Notes: a model not told the origin generated them from the sequence alone. A stretch of 64,000 nt of DNA from Myroides albus (GCF_009711045.1 NZ_WMJX01000010.1:632-64631), one strand, 5' to 3'; counted from the stretch's first letter, positions 34,156 to 43,424 are shown. A program made the numbers and translations.

Positions 34156-34806
34156 ATGGACACATCTTTATCAATATCATATATACTTAAAGAGCCTAAG
34201 GTAATTAAGGATAAGAATCCCTTAATCATCCTTTTGCATGGATATGGAAGTAATGAGGAAGATCTTTTCTCTTTCGCTTCAGAATTATCTGATGAATATT
34301 ATATTGTTTCTGCCCGTGCACCCTACCCTGTTCCTCCTTATGGATATGCATGGTATGCAATACATTTTGATGCAGATGCAAACAAATTCTCTGATGACGC
34401 ACAGGCGATAGAATCGAGAGAATTAATCGTAAAGTTTATAGACGAATTGCTTCAAAAGTACCCTATTGACTCAAACAACGTTAATTTAGTTGGATTTAGT
34501 CAAGGAGCTATTTTAAGTTATTCAATAGCATTATCTTATCCCGAAAAGGTAAACAAAGTAGTCGCTTTAAGTGGATATTTCAATACAAACATTATCAATG
34601 AGAACTTCGAATCAAATGATTTTTCTAAGATTAAGTTCTTTGCTTCACACGGTACAGTTGATCAAGTCATTCCCGTTGATTGGGCAAGACAAACACCCAC
34701 TGTACTAAAAAGCTTAAACATCGATTTTCAATACAAAGAATATCCCGTAGGTCATGGAGTACATCCTTTAAACTTCAAAGACTTTAAAGATTTCTTAGAA
34801 CAATAA
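34156..34806 (+). CDS. Carboxylesterase/phospholipase-family alpha/beta hydrolase
   Basis: This 216-aa protein is a compact alpha/beta hydrolase of the abhydrolase_2 (YpfH/acyl-protein thioesterase-like) family. The oxyanion loop is LLHGYGSNEEDL, the nucleophile is Ser115 in GFSQG, and the acid and base are Asp169 (GTVDQVIP) and His200 (VGHGVHP). All of the triad is present. It has no signal peptide and is therefore cytosolic. Substrates are probably short-chain esters or acyl-thioesters, as in the family; the exact one is unknown. It is the last gene of a three-gene operon and is closed by a strong hairpin. Confidence 0.9.
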   Translation: MDTSLSISYILKEPKVIKDKNPLIILLHGYGSNEEDLFSFASELSDEYYIVSARAPYPVPPYGYAWYAIHFDADANKFSDDAQAIESRELIVKFIDELLQKYPIDSNNVNLVGFSQGAILSYSIALSYPEKVNKVVALSGYFNTNIINENFESNDFSKIKFFASHGTVDQVIPVDWARQTPTVLKSLNIDFQYKEYPVGHGVHPLNFKDFKDFLEQ

Positions 34807-34847
34807 AAAAGAGGGAGGTGATTAAATATAGTCACCTCCCTCTTTTG
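34807..34847. terminator. Bidirectional terminator after the esterase gene
   Basis: A 15-bp stem AAAAGAGGGAGGTGA / TCACCTCCCTCTTTT with a 10-nt loop lies between convergent genes. Confidence 0.9.
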
Positions 34848-34861
34848 TATTTTCCAATCAC

Positions 34862-35398
34862 TTACTCCGTCAATTCCTGATCCGGACTAATGATATTCAT
34901 TTCTATTGTTTTAGCAGCAGAAAAGACCGTTTCTCCCTTTTCTTTCAAAACCATATCTTCTCTGGTATCCAACTCCCAACCCTCATTGCTGTAAAGACCA
35001 CTTATATTCTTTTCTTCTAACAGAATACTCTTTAACTCATTAGGTAAAAAGATCTCTGCGAACTTTTTGTCTTCACTTACTATAACAAAGCAACTTACCT
35101 GGTTCTCATCAATATCATTTTCTTCATCTATAATTTGCTCGTGTAAGACACTATCTTCTTCGATCGGATTTAATCTAAACCCTTCTTCGAAAGGTCGAAT
35201 ACAACCTTTGCGGAGTTTACTCCAACGATATGCTGCAGAATAAGTACAACCATGCTCATCTTCCTCCCCCACAATAGTCTTTCCTCCATCAGTTAAAACA
35301 GTAGGAGGTTCATTTTGACTCTTATTGTCCTTTAGCACAAAGTCACAAGAAACAAACATTGAACTAATTAATAAAACAGAAATAACTAAAGCTCTCAT
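34862..35398 (-). CDS. Hypothetical lipoprotein
   Basis: This 178-aa protein has a lipoprotein signal (LLISSMFVSCDF, Cys18). Near residues 37-73 it carries a segment I recognise from other Bacteroidota lipoproteins: DGGKTIVGEEDEHGC, YRWSKLRKGCIRPFEEG, with two conserved cysteines. The rest is acidic and strand-rich. The function is unknown. It lies 13 bp downstream of another minus-strand envelope protein gene and the metallo-hydrolase gene, so the three are probably co-transcribed. Confidence 0.75.
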   Translation of the reverse strand: MRALVISVLLISSMFVSCDFVLKDNKSQNEPPTVLTDGGKTIVGEEDEHGCTYSAAYRWSKLRKGCIRPFEEGFRLNPIEEDSVLHEQIIDEENDIDENQVSCFVIVSEDKKFAEIFLPNELKSILLEEKNISGLYSNEGWELDTREDMVLKEKGETVFSAAKTIEMNIISPDQELTE

Positions 35399-35411
35399 AT
35401 TAATTTATCGT

Positions 35412-35906
35412 TTATTTATTATTGTATAACACAGTTTCGATTGTCTCGAAATCAGTAGGCTTGCCTTCACTGTAGAAATACTTAACAAGTACTTCTCCCC
35501 TTAAATCTCCAATAAAAAACTCAGCAATCAACCAACGGTGATTCAAGATACTCACTTTATTAATTAAAGCTTTGTCGTCATTTACCTTACCGTAAGGAAC
35601 CAAAGGATTGCCATTCTCTTGATGATTTAAAGCCAATACTTGTTCTTTTATACCTGCAAGATTATCATCTAAAGTTTTATAGTTAAAATACTCTTGAGCA
35701 TCTGAATTGCCATCAATAGAAAAATACTTTGCTTCATTCAATTCCATTACTACTGACTTCAGAGAATCTCGTATAATATCAATCCTCTTATTAGCAATTT
35801 CAGTCTTTTTCTCTTCTGACCTAGTCATATTTTTATTCGTTGCATACAAAAACACAATGATTAAAAGTGAAAATACGAATAGGTAAAAAAAAGCTTTATG
35901 TCTCAT
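35412..35906 (-). CDS. Hypothetical single-pass membrane/periplasmic protein
   Basis: This 164-aa protein has an N-terminal signal anchor (about residues 5-22, FFYLFVFSLLIIVFLYAT). A charged helix with KIDII/KSVVMELNEAKYFS-like periodicity follows, and then a small mixed domain (HRWLIAEFFIGDLRGEVLVKYFY). Most of it should face the periplasm. No family is recognised. It sits between the metallo-hydrolase gene (15 bp upstream) and the lipoprotein gene (13 bp downstream) on the same strand, so they are probably one transcript. Confidence 0.7.
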   Translation of the reverse strand: MRHKAFFYLFVFSLLIIVFLYATNKNMTRSEEKKTEIANKRIDIIRDSLKSVVMELNEAKYFSIDGNSDAQEYFNYKTLDDNLAGIKEQVLALNHQENGNPLVPYGKVNDDKALINKVSILNHRWLIAEFFIGDLRGEVLVKYFYSEGKPTDFETIETVLYNNK

Positions 35907-35921
35907 TATATAGTGGTTATT

Positions 35922-36686
35922 TTAAATTTTAATTTGCAAGTTATCATAGGCCAAATATACGTTTTTTGGCAGAACTTTCTCTACTTCTGCATGAAATCCT
36001 AAGTCTTGTGCAATGTGGATTAAATAGGTTTTTTCAGGATTGATATCTTGGATAAATGCCAAAGACTCCTCAAGATTAAAGTGAGTAGGATGCTCATTTA
36101 CTTTCAAAGCATTTACGATTAATACTTTGCAACCTCTTATCTTTTCCCTTTGACTCTCATCAATATACTTTGCATCCGTAATATAAACTAAGTCACCTAA
36201 TCTATATCCAAGAATAGGCAAATTGCCATGCATAATATCCAAAGCTTGTATTTCCTTGTTTTTAATATAAAAAGGAGTAGATGAGTTAATTAAATTTTGT
36301 TGAACTGAAGGAGCTCCTGGATACCTGTTCTCAGTAGCAAAAATATAATCATATCGCTTCTTCAAAGCCTCCATTACTTGCTCAGAAGCATAGATAGGCA
36401 AGTCACCGTACAACAAGCTGAAAGGTCTAATCTCGTCCAATCCTGCGATATGATCAGCGTGTTCGTGTGTAAATAAGATTGCGTCGAGATACTCACACTT
36501 CGCACTTAACATTTGCTGTCTAAAATCAGGACCACAATCAATAACAAGTGTTACATCATCCCACTTTATTAGCACAGAAGTTCTAAGTCTTTTATCTCTT
36601 TGATCTGTACTGTGTGCTACTGGGTGATCAATCCCAATTATTGGAATCCCTTGTGATGTACCTGTTCCTAAAAAATATACCTCCAA
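35922..36686 (-). CDS. MBL-fold metallo-hydrolase (PhnP/RNase Z-like family)
   Basis: This 254-aa beta-lactamase-fold protein opens with VYFLGTGTSQGIPIIG and has the metal motif HEHADH (His74, His76, Asp78, His79) in FTHEHADHIAGLDEIR. The later ligands lie in LDIMHGNLPILGYRLG and ITDAKYI. It is of the PhnP-like branch, whose members cleave cyclic phosphodiesters; the substrate here is unknown. The start is a TTG (MEVYFLG...), because family orthologues begin here and no in-frame ATG is nearby. It has a -7 box at 36704-36711 and is divergent from the gene at 36768. Confidence 0.88.
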   Translation of the reverse strand: MEVYFLGTGTSQGIPIIGIDHPVAHSTDQRDKRLRTSVLIKWDDVTLVIDCGPDFRQQMLSAKCEYLDAILFTHEHADHIAGLDEIRPFSLLYGDLPIYASEQVMEALKKRYDYIFATENRYPGAPSVQQNLINSSTPFYIKNKEIQALDIMHGNLPILGYRLGDLVYITDAKYIDESQREKIRGCKVLIVNALKVNEHPTHFNLEESLAFIQDINPEKTYLIHIAQDLGFHAEVEKVLPKNVYLAYDNLQIKI

Positions 36687-36703
36687 AACATTTAATTTTA
36701 TTA

Positions 36704-36711
36704 CAAAAGTA
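36704..36711 (-). promoter_or_regulatory. -7 box (TACTTTTG) for the metallo-hydrolase operon
   Basis: It is an exact TAnnTTTG match on the minus strand, 18 bp before the start at 36686. It lies 33 bp from the divergent box at 36744. Confidence 0.55.
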
Positions 36712-36743
36712 AGGTTTATCTTTTTTTCTTGTACGATATTTGT

Positions 36744-36751
36744 TACGTTTG
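36744..36751 (+). promoter_or_regulatory. -7 box (TACGTTTG) for the 481-aa protein gene
   Basis: It is an exact TAnnTTTG match 17 bp before the ATG at 36768. Confidence 0.5.
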
Positions 36752-36767
36752 TTTAAAAAGCTAATTA

Positions 36768-38213
36768 ATGAAGAAATTTTCAGAAGACTTAGTATTAGAA
36801 GGAGATAGATTAATTGAACACCAACCCGCTATCTCTGATAAAGCATTACGCATAAATTTGAACAACAATATTTATGGTACTTTTGCTGAAATTGGTGCAG
36901 GACAAGAAACTGTAAGACATTTTTTCCGTGCTGGAGGTTCCTCAAGAACAATCGCTAAAGCAATGTCTGCCTATGATAAAGTATTTAGTGATGCTATTTA
37001 CTCTGTAGAAGAAGATGGAAGATACGTTACTGAAAGTAGATTAAACAAAATGTTAGATTACGAAACGCGTAAATTAGAAGACCGATTAATACGCGAAGAC
37101 AATCCTAACAAAACTTTTTTTAGCTATGCCAATACTGTAGCTACTATTGATTACGCTAAGAAAAACAAAGGACATGGATGGATTGGGATAAAGTTTCAAT
37201 CAGAGCCTGACCAAGCTTTTAGCAAAATAGTTCTACACATTCAATTCAAAGAAACTGATTCTAAACTACAACAAGAAACATTGGGTATTTTAGGAGTGAA
37301 CTTAATCTATGGTGCTTACTACCAAAATCACGACCCAAAAAAACTTATACACAGCCTATATGATCACTTGGATAAAGATCAAATAGAAATTGACAGTATC
37401 AACTTTTCTGGACCTTTATTTCAAGACGTTGACAATAGACTAATGAGCTTGTTCTTGGTAAAAAATGGTATGACAGATGCAGTGATGTTTGGCAGTGATG
37501 GACAAAGCAAACTACCAGCTAATGTACTATACAAACAAAACATTCTTGCCCTTAGAGGTAGTTTTAGACCTGTGACAATTGTAAATATGGATATGACACA
37601 GAAGTCCATAGATATGTTTATACGAGAGAATGACTTGAATAGACAAAATACAACAGTTGTTTTTGAAATTACTCTTTCTAATTTACTAACAGAAGGGGAA
37701 ATAGATGAAATAGACTTCTTACATAGAGCTGATCTTCTGTGTTCTTTAGGGCAAACTGTTATGATTTCCAATTTCCAAGAATACTATAAACTAACTGAAT
37801 ATTTCTGTACTTATACTGATCAGAAAATTGCAATGAGTTTAGGTGTAAGTAGCTTATTGAATATTTTTGAAGAAAAGTACTACAAAAACTTGACAGGTGG
37901 AATATTAGAGGCCTTAGGTAAACTATTTAGAAAAAACATGAAGATTTACCTTTACCCTATGATGGATAAAGAGAAGAATATTATCAATTCTACTAATCTG
38001 AAAGTAGATATTCAGATGAAAGAACTATATAAATTCTTCAAAAAACAAGGACAGATTGTCGACATTACTGAATATGAAGAGAAACACTTAGGAATCTTCT
38101 CTCGTGATGTATTAAAGCAATTACAAGAGAAGAAAGATGGATGGGAACAACAACTTCCTGCAGGTATCTCTCAAATGATAAAAGAAAAAGAGTTATTTGG
38201 ATACAAAAACTAA
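36768..38213 (+). CDS. Conserved 481-aa cytosolic protein of unknown function
   Basis: This soluble protein of 481 aa has no signal peptide and no membrane helix. Sequences with this opening (RINLNNNIYGTFAEIGAGQETVRHFFRAGGSSRTIAKAMSAYD appears in pieces at residues 28-70) occur widely in bacteria. They are often mislabelled as nicotinate-nucleotide adenylyltransferase or TonB receptor; I see neither signature. Notable conserved-looking stretches are GHGWIGIKFQ, NFSGPLFQDVDNRLMSL and the C-terminal PAGISQMIKEKELFGYK. It stands alone with its own -7 box and terminator. The function is unknown. Confidence 0.78.
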   Translation: MKKFSEDLVLEGDRLIEHQPAISDKALRINLNNNIYGTFAEIGAGQETVRHFFRAGGSSRTIAKAMSAYDKVFSDAIYSVEEDGRYVTESRLNKMLDYETRKLEDRLIREDNPNKTFFSYANTVATIDYAKKNKGHGWIGIKFQSEPDQAFSKIVLHIQFKETDSKLQQETLGILGVNLIYGAYYQNHDPKKLIHSLYDHLDKDQIEIDSINFSGPLFQDVDNRLMSLFLVKNGMTDAVMFGSDGQSKLPANVLYKQNILALRGSFRPVTIVNMDMTQKSIDMFIRENDLNRQNTTVVFEITLSNLLTEGEIDEIDFLHRADLLCSLGQTVMISNFQEYYKLTEYFCTYTDQKIAMSLGVSSLLNIFEEKYYKNLTGGILEALGKLFRKNMKIYLYPMMDKEKNIINSTNLKVDIQMKELYKFFKKQGQIVDITEYEEKHLGIFSRDVLKQLQEKKDGWEQQLPAGISQMIKEKELFGYKN

Positions 38214-38215
38214 TA

Positions 38216-38250
38216 AAAAAACTCCCTGTCAAAACAGGGAGTTTTTTTAT
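38216..38250. terminator. Bidirectional terminator between convergent genes
   Basis: The stem AAAAACTCCCTGT / ACAGGGAGTTTTT has T-runs on both strands. Confidence 0.9.
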
Positions 38251-39516
38251 TTACTTTATACTCTCGTAGTACGTCTTTAATATTTCTTCTCTAAAATCTG
38301 GATGTGCAATTTCTACCATTGCTGACACACGTTGCTTTAAGGTTTTACCATACAAATCAGCTACACCATATTCTGTCACAATATATTGAGCATGCGCACG
38401 AGTGGTTACCACCCCTGCTCCTTGTTTTAAAAAGGGAACGATGCGATTATGTCCTTTATTACTTGTAGAACTCAAAGCAATGATCGCTTTTCCTCCTTTA
38501 CTCAAAGAAGCTCCTCTTACAAAGTCCATTTGACCTCCAACGCCAGAATACATCTTTACTCCAAGTGAATCTGCACACACTTGTCCTGTTAAATCAACTT
38601 CTAAGGCAGAGTTAATCGCTACAACTTTAGGATTTTGTCGGATAATAGAAGTGTCATTGACATAACTTGACTCTTTCATCACAATAAAAGGATTGTTATC
38701 TACAAATTTGTACAAGCGCTCTGACCCCAATAAAAAGGTTGCAAGTGCCCTACCCTTTGCTATTGTTTTTCGAGAACAATCAATTACTCCACTTTCTATC
38801 AAATCAATTACCCCGTCTGAAAACATCTCCGTGTGCAAACCTAAATGCTTATGAGAAGTCAACTGAGATAAAACAGCATTAGGAATAGAACCAATCCCCA
38901 TTTGAAGCGTACTTTCATCTTCTATCAATTCTGCTACATACTGCCCTATAACCTTCTCTGTATCTGTGATAGGCAATTGCTTACTCGCATAAATCGGCGA
39001 GTGATGTTCTACTGCTAAGTCAATTTTTGATATGTGCAATACACTATCTCCAAATGTACGTGGCATATTCTTATTGACTTGGGCAATGACCCATCGAGCA
39101 TTCTCCATAGCAGCAACAGTTCCTTCTACTGAAACACCTAATGAGCAAAAACCATGTTCATCAGGAGGTGAAACTTGAATAAGAACAACGTCTATTTTCA
39201 GTACGCCTTTTCGAAATAAAGTAGGTACTTCACTTAAAAAAACGGGCGTATACGATCCGTTCCCTTCAGTTATTGTGTGTCTTACATTCTTTCCTATAAA
39301 AAATGAATTTACATGAAAACTATCAGCCAAAGAAGGATCAGCATAAGGAGCAGGTCCTTCTGTGTGAATATGACAAAATTCAACATTTCTCAATTCACTG
39401 GCGCGATCACTTATCGCTTTCGTTAATATATTAGGGGTTGCCGCTGCGGCATGTACATAAATTCTATTGCCTGATTCGACTACTTTCGCAGCTTCTTCTG
39501 CTGATACATATTTCAT
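38251..39516 (-). CDS. Acetyl-CoA hydrolase/transferase-family CoA-transferase (4-hydroxybutyrate type)
   Basis: This 421-aa class I CoA-transferase belongs to the branch of 4-hydroxybutyrate and butyrate:acetate CoA-transferases, which are shorter than the AarC type at 6239. The catalytic glutamate is Glu230 in GLHTEMFSDGV. The oxyanion loop region is GVGGQMDFVRGA and the C-terminal motif ITEYGVADLYGKTLKQR is intact. It exchanges CoA between acetyl-CoA and another acyl group; the acid partner is unknown. Single gene, convergent with the 481-aa protein gene. The stop lies directly at the shared terminator. Confidence 0.88.
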   Translation of the reverse strand: MKYVSAEEAAKVVESGNRIYVHAAAATPNILTKAISDRASELRNVEFCHIHTEGPAPYADPSLADSFHVNSFFIGKNVRHTITEGNGSYTPVFLSEVPTLFRKGVLKIDVVLIQVSPPDEHGFCSLGVSVEGTVAAMENARWVIAQVNKNMPRTFGDSVLHISKIDLAVEHHSPIYASKQLPITDTEKVIGQYVAELIEDESTLQMGIGSIPNAVLSQLTSHKHLGLHTEMFSDGVIDLIESGVIDCSRKTIAKGRALATFLLGSERLYKFVDNNPFIVMKESSYVNDTSIIRQNPKVVAINSALEVDLTGQVCADSLGVKMYSGVGGQMDFVRGASLSKGGKAIIALSSTSNKGHNRIVPFLKQGAGVVTTRAHAQYIVTEYGVADLYGKTLKQRVSAMVEIAHPDFREEILKTYYESIK

Positions 39517-39620
39517 AAGTATGCGCTATTTTAGTTTGTAAAAAGTCTTATTTAAAGTCCTTACAAATTACAAAAAATAAAAACACAGAATACCTGATAT
39601 ACATCATTGAACAGAAAGAT

Positions 39621-40025
39621 TTAGCCTATAAAAATGAATAAAAACAAATTAGAAACACTTAGATAGATACATAGAGGAATAAAGTACTTTTTATCACAAA
39701 TGGCAAAAGTAGTATTGGTAATCTTCTTGAATATCCCAACATATTTAAAATCACCTATCACTCTTAATCCAAAAAGCACAAACAATAACAAATATAGGTA
39801 ATTAACGTAACCAACTAATATGTAAGGAAACACACCAAAGAAAAGTAAAAAAAAAGCCACACAAATAGTTCCTAAAACACTTGGTTTAAATACTTTTCCA
39901 CTTAACTGAGAGGGCAATACGCAATCTAAAGCTCTTTTACCTCCAAATGCCCAGTAGAAGTGAATAAAAGAGAGAAAAATAAAAATTACAAAATTTAAAA
40001 ACTGAATAATTGAAAATAGAGTCAT
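39621..40025 (-). CDS. DUF3995 family membrane protein
   Basis: The start is taken at the ATG at 40025 (134 aa); a TTG ten codons upstream is less likely. There are four hydrophobic helices. The family signature near the first helix is FIHFYWAFGGKRALDCVLPSQ, typical of DUF3995, followed by VFKPSVLGTICVAFFLLF and the GLRVIGDFKYVGIFKK loop between helices. The function is unknown. It lies 62 bp downstream of the Crp-type regulator gene on the same strand, so the regulator may control or be co-transcribed with it. Confidence 0.8.
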   Translation of the reverse strand: MTLFSIIQFLNFVIFIFLSFIHFYWAFGGKRALDCVLPSQLSGKVFKPSVLGTICVAFFLLFFGVFPYILVGYVNYLYLLLFVLFGLRVIGDFKYVGIFKKITNTTFAICDKKYFIPLCIYLSVSNLFLFIFIG

Positions 40026-40087
40026 ACCCTTAATTAATTTGAATGTATAAGACAAAGATAGCTTGCATTCAAAACATAAAAATTCAC

Positions 40088-40648
40088 TTAAGTTAATCTT
40101 TCTTGAGTAATTCTCTTTCGAATTCTTGATAAAGACTGAGCAGTTATTCCTAAATAACTTGCAATGTACTTTTGAGGAACTTGCTCAAAAATCTTTGGTG
40201 TGTCAGACACAAGTTGTAAGTACCGCTGTTCTGGATTCAAAAAAAGTAAAAAATCAATGCGTTTTTTAGCTTGTAAAAAAATAGCCTCTGCCATTATTCT
40301 ACCAATACGCTGAGCCTTTAAAGAAGTCTCATAATATCTTAATAACTCCTTTTTATAAATGATACTTACCTCTACATCATTTAAAGCTGTAATAATTAGA
40401 TTAGAAGGTTTTCCCGTTAGTATTCCTTCATAGTTAGTAAAGACATCATTCTGCAAATAGAATGAGAAAGATACTTCTTTTCCATTTTCTTCTATATAAT
40501 ACATTCTCAATGCTCCTTTATTTACAAAGCCTACAAAATCACAAGTCTCTCCTAAACTAAGTATCTCATCACCTTTTTTAAACTTTCTATACTTTACTTT
40601 ATCTTGCAACTCATGTAATAACTCTTGTCCTATCTCAGTACTTTTCAT
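40088..40648 (-). CDS. Crp/Fnr-family regulator
   Basis: This 186-aa protein has an N-terminal cyclic-nucleotide-binding-like beta barrel (residues about 15-110: FKKGDEILSLGETCDFVGFVNKG, then LRMYYIEENGKEVSF). A C-terminal helical DNA-binding part follows (QVPQKYIASYLGITAQSLSRIRKRI). There is no cysteine cluster of the FNR type, and the residues that bind cAMP in Crp are not all visible, so the effector is unknown. This group is common in Bacteroidota, usually as a local regulator of a neighbouring small operon. It is divergent from mutS2, with 122 bp between the starts. Confidence 0.9.
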   Translation of the reverse strand: MKSTEIGQELLHELQDKVKYRKFKKGDEILSLGETCDFVGFVNKGALRMYYIEENGKEVSFSFYLQNDVFTNYEGILTGKPSNLIITALNDVEVSIIYKKELLRYYETSLKAQRIGRIMAEAIFLQAKKRIDFLLFLNPEQRYLQLVSDTPKIFEQVPQKYIASYLGITAQSLSRIRKRITQERLT

Positions 40649-40739
40649 TTTTCTAATTTCTATTTTAGATTAACCTATCTAAAGTAGAATTTTTAAAACA
40701 ATCCGATCTATATAAAATCAGAATATTAGCAAATAATAC

Positions 40740-40747
40740 TATTTTTG
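40740..40747 (+). promoter_or_regulatory. -7 box (TATTTTTG) for mutS2
   Basis: It is an exact TAnnTTTG match 24 bp before the ATG at 40771. Confidence 0.55.
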
Positions 40748-40770
40748 TAGTTCTAATTTTTTACAATCGA

Positions 40771-42942
40771 ATGACATCAATAAATAAGAAGACATTAGAA
40801 GACTTAGAATTTGATTCAGTATTAGAAACTGTATCCGAATTGTGCGTAACTGAATCAGGTAAACAAGCTGCTTTAGAAATTACGCCATTTCGCAGTGCAC
40901 AAGAAACAATTAAATCACTAAAACAAACTTCAGAATACGTTTCTTCTTTTACTAATAATAACATAATTCCCAATCACTATTTTGACAGTATTTCATACGA
41001 ATTAAAGTTCTTGGGTATTGAGGATAGTTTTTTAGAAGTTAGTAGTTTCAAAAAGATATTCTCACTAACTGACACAACGATTAACTTACTGATATTCTTA
41101 AAGAAATTCGAGGAATATTATCCATTTTTGTATGAAGAAATACAGGAAGTAATCGTTGAGAAAACAATTTTAAAGTCAATAGAAAACGTATTAGACAAAT
41201 ATGGAGAGATTAAAGACAATGCTTCTATTGATTTATTAAATATTCGCAAGAACATCAATATTGTCCGTGGAAAGATTAATCAAAGTTTTGGACAAGCCTT
41301 AACGCAATACAACAGCTCTGGGTATTTAGACGATATCAGAGAAACTGTCGTCGAGAATAGACGTGTACTTGCTGTAGTTGCAATGCACAGACGCAAAGTA
41401 AAAGGAAATGTATTAGGACAATCGAAAACAGGTAGTATTGTTTATATAGAGCCAGAGGCGACTATGAGATTCTCAAGAGAACTCAATAACTTAGAATATG
41501 AGGAAAGAGAAGAAATAGTTAGAATACTTAAAGCTCTAACAAACACTATACGCCCTTTTAGAGATGTATTAATTGAATACCAGCATTTCCTTACTTATAT
41601 CGATGTAACGGCTGCTAAGGCTAAATATGCTAATAAAATAAATGGTTTGTTACCTGAGATAACAAAGGAAAAAACATTGTATTTCAGAGAAGCATACCAC
41701 CCTATTCTATATTTGAGTAACAAATCTAAGAGAAAGACAACTTATCCCCAAACGATATCACTCGAAGAAGACAGTAGAATCATTGTGATTTCTGGACCTA
41801 ATGCTGGTGGTAAAAGTATTACACTAAAGACTGTAGGTTTACTTCAACTTATGCTCCAATCAGGTTTGTTAATTCCTGTTCACGAGCGAAGTAAAACTTT
41901 TCTATTTGATCGAATATTGACAGACATTGGAGATAATCAATCTGTAGAGAACCACTTGAGTACTTACAGCTATCGATTAAAAAACATGAATTACTTTTTG
42001 AAAAAATGTAATGACAAAACACTTTTTTTAATTGATGAATTTGGTACAGGGTCAGATCCTGAACTTGGAGGTGCACTTGCGGAAGTATTCCTAGAAGAAT
42101 TCTATGAACGCAATGCCTATGGAATCATCACCACGCACTATACTAATCTAAAAATATTAGCAGATGAGTTGCCAAGTGCTACCAACGCAAATATGCTCTT
42201 TGATGAAAAATCATTAGAACCTATGTACAAATTAAATGTTGGTCAAGCTGGTAGTTCATTTACATTTGAAGTTGCACAGAAGAATGGTATTCCATTTAGC
42301 TTAATAAATCGCGCTAAAAAGAAAGTCGAAAGTGACAAAGTTCGCTTCGACAAAACAATTGCAAACTTGCAGAAAGAGCGACATAAAATGGAGCGCACGT
42401 CAAATAACCTAAAAGAAGAAGAAACACGTGCAAGACAGGAGAGTAAAAGGCTTGAGGAAACTAATGCGAGAATACAAGATAAATTAGAAAGGTATCAAGA
42501 ACTTTTTGACGCTAATCAACGCCTACTATATCTTGGACAAAAGTTAGATGATCTCTCTGAAAAATACTTTAATAACAAAAGTAAGAAAACACTTTTTAGC
42601 GAACTTTTAAAAGTGGTAGAAATAGAAAATTCTAAACGAAAAAAAGTAACAATTAAAGAGAAAAAAGAAAAAGAAAAAGTTCAGAAAGAAGTAATAAAAG
42701 AAGTTGAACAGAAGGTTGAAATAATTCGTCAAGAGAAGAAAGAAGAAAAAGAAAAGAAGAAACAACAAGATCAAAATAAACCGAAGTTTCCTTTAAAAAT
42801 CGGAGATCGTGTTAGAATGATTGATGGTAAGGCTGTAGGAACAATTGATGTAATTGAAAAGAACAAAGCCACAGTTAATTATGGTATCTTTACTTCAAAA
42901 GTTGATTTAGAACAACTGGAAATGGTAGAACGAAAAAAATAA
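40771..42942 (+). CDS. mutS2: MutS2-family ATPase without Smr nuclease domain
   Basis: This 723-aa protein has MutS2 core and clamp helices (residues 1-320). The MutS-type ATPase follows, with Walker A SGPNAGGKSITLKT (about residue 340), DIGDNQSVENHLSTYSYR and DEFGTGSDPELGGALAE, and then a coiled coil (about 520-670, very Lys/Glu rich). A small KOW-like end (KIGDRVRMIDGKAVGTIDVI) closes the protein. In Bacillus MutS2 a C-terminal Smr domain of about 80 residues follows; here the stop comes first, so the endonuclease domain is absent. Roles in the family are ribosome collision rescue or suppression of recombination. The next gene overlaps by one base. Confidence 0.93.
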   Translation: MTSINKKTLEDLEFDSVLETVSELCVTESGKQAALEITPFRSAQETIKSLKQTSEYVSSFTNNNIIPNHYFDSISYELKFLGIEDSFLEVSSFKKIFSLTDTTINLLIFLKKFEEYYPFLYEEIQEVIVEKTILKSIENVLDKYGEIKDNASIDLLNIRKNINIVRGKINQSFGQALTQYNSSGYLDDIRETVVENRRVLAVVAMHRRKVKGNVLGQSKTGSIVYIEPEATMRFSRELNNLEYEEREEIVRILKALTNTIRPFRDVLIEYQHFLTYIDVTAAKAKYANKINGLLPEITKEKTLYFREAYHPILYLSNKSKRKTTYPQTISLEEDSRIIVISGPNAGGKSITLKTVGLLQLMLQSGLLIPVHERSKTFLFDRILTDIGDNQSVENHLSTYSYRLKNMNYFLKKCNDKTLFLIDEFGTGSDPELGGALAEVFLEEFYERNAYGIITTHYTNLKILADELPSATNANMLFDEKSLEPMYKLNVGQAGSSFTFEVAQKNGIPFSLINRAKKKVESDKVRFDKTIANLQKERHKMERTSNNLKEEETRARQESKRLEETNARIQDKLERYQELFDANQRLLYLGQKLDDLSEKYFNNKSKKTLFSELLKVVEIENSKRKKVTIKEKKEKEKVQKEVIKEVEQKVEIIRQEKKEEKEKKKQQDQNKPKFPLKIGDRVRMIDGKAVGTIDVIEKNKATVNYGIFTSKVDLEQLEMVERKK

Positions 42943-43355
42943 TGATAGCTTTCCCTAAAAATAAGAAAATAATCCTTTTTGACGGTGTCTGTAATTTCTG
43001 TGACAGCACCGTCCAAAAGATTATTGCAGCTGATAAAAAAGATCAGTTTAGATTCACTTCTTTAGATTCTGAAATAGGAAAAGAAATTCTACAATACATC
43101 GGAGTTGATCGCAGTAAGATTGATAGTATTGTTTTGTACGAACCAGGCAAAGCCTACTATATTAAATCTAAAGCGGCCTTTCAGATAGCATCCTACTTAG
43201 GTTCTTACTATTCTATGATAGGAATATTTTCAATATTCCCTCAGAAATTAACAGATTCCATCTATGATTTTATAGCCCGTAATCGCTATAAATGGTTTGG
43301 TAAAAAAAGTGAATGCCCTATCCCCTCTCCAGAGATCAGAAATAAATTTTTATAA
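42942..43355 (+). CDS. DCC-family thiol-disulfide oxidoreductase-like protein (DUF393)
   Basis: This 137-aa protein has the DCC signature at the N-terminus (ILFDGVCNFCDSTVQKI), which contains the CXXC pair of a thioredoxin-like fold. The middle motif FRFTSLDSEIGK is also typical. Hydrophobic residues around 85-110 form a possible membrane-facing helix. The family is predicted to be redox active, but its partner is unknown. The ATG overlaps the mutS2 stop (TAATG), so translation is probably coupled. It ends 100 bp before pheT, which has its own -7 box. Confidence 0.88.
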   Translation: MIAFPKNKKIILFDGVCNFCDSTVQKIIAADKKDQFRFTSLDSEIGKEILQYIGVDRSKIDSIVLYEPGKAYYIKSKAAFQIASYLGSYYSMIGIFSIFPQKLTDSIYDFIARNRYKWFGKKSECPIPSPEIRNKFL

Positions 43356-43424
43356 TTTCTTTTAGCACACTGCTATTTAGAAATATTTAATCATAAATAA
43401 TTTCCCTTAAACTTTCGCAATGCT

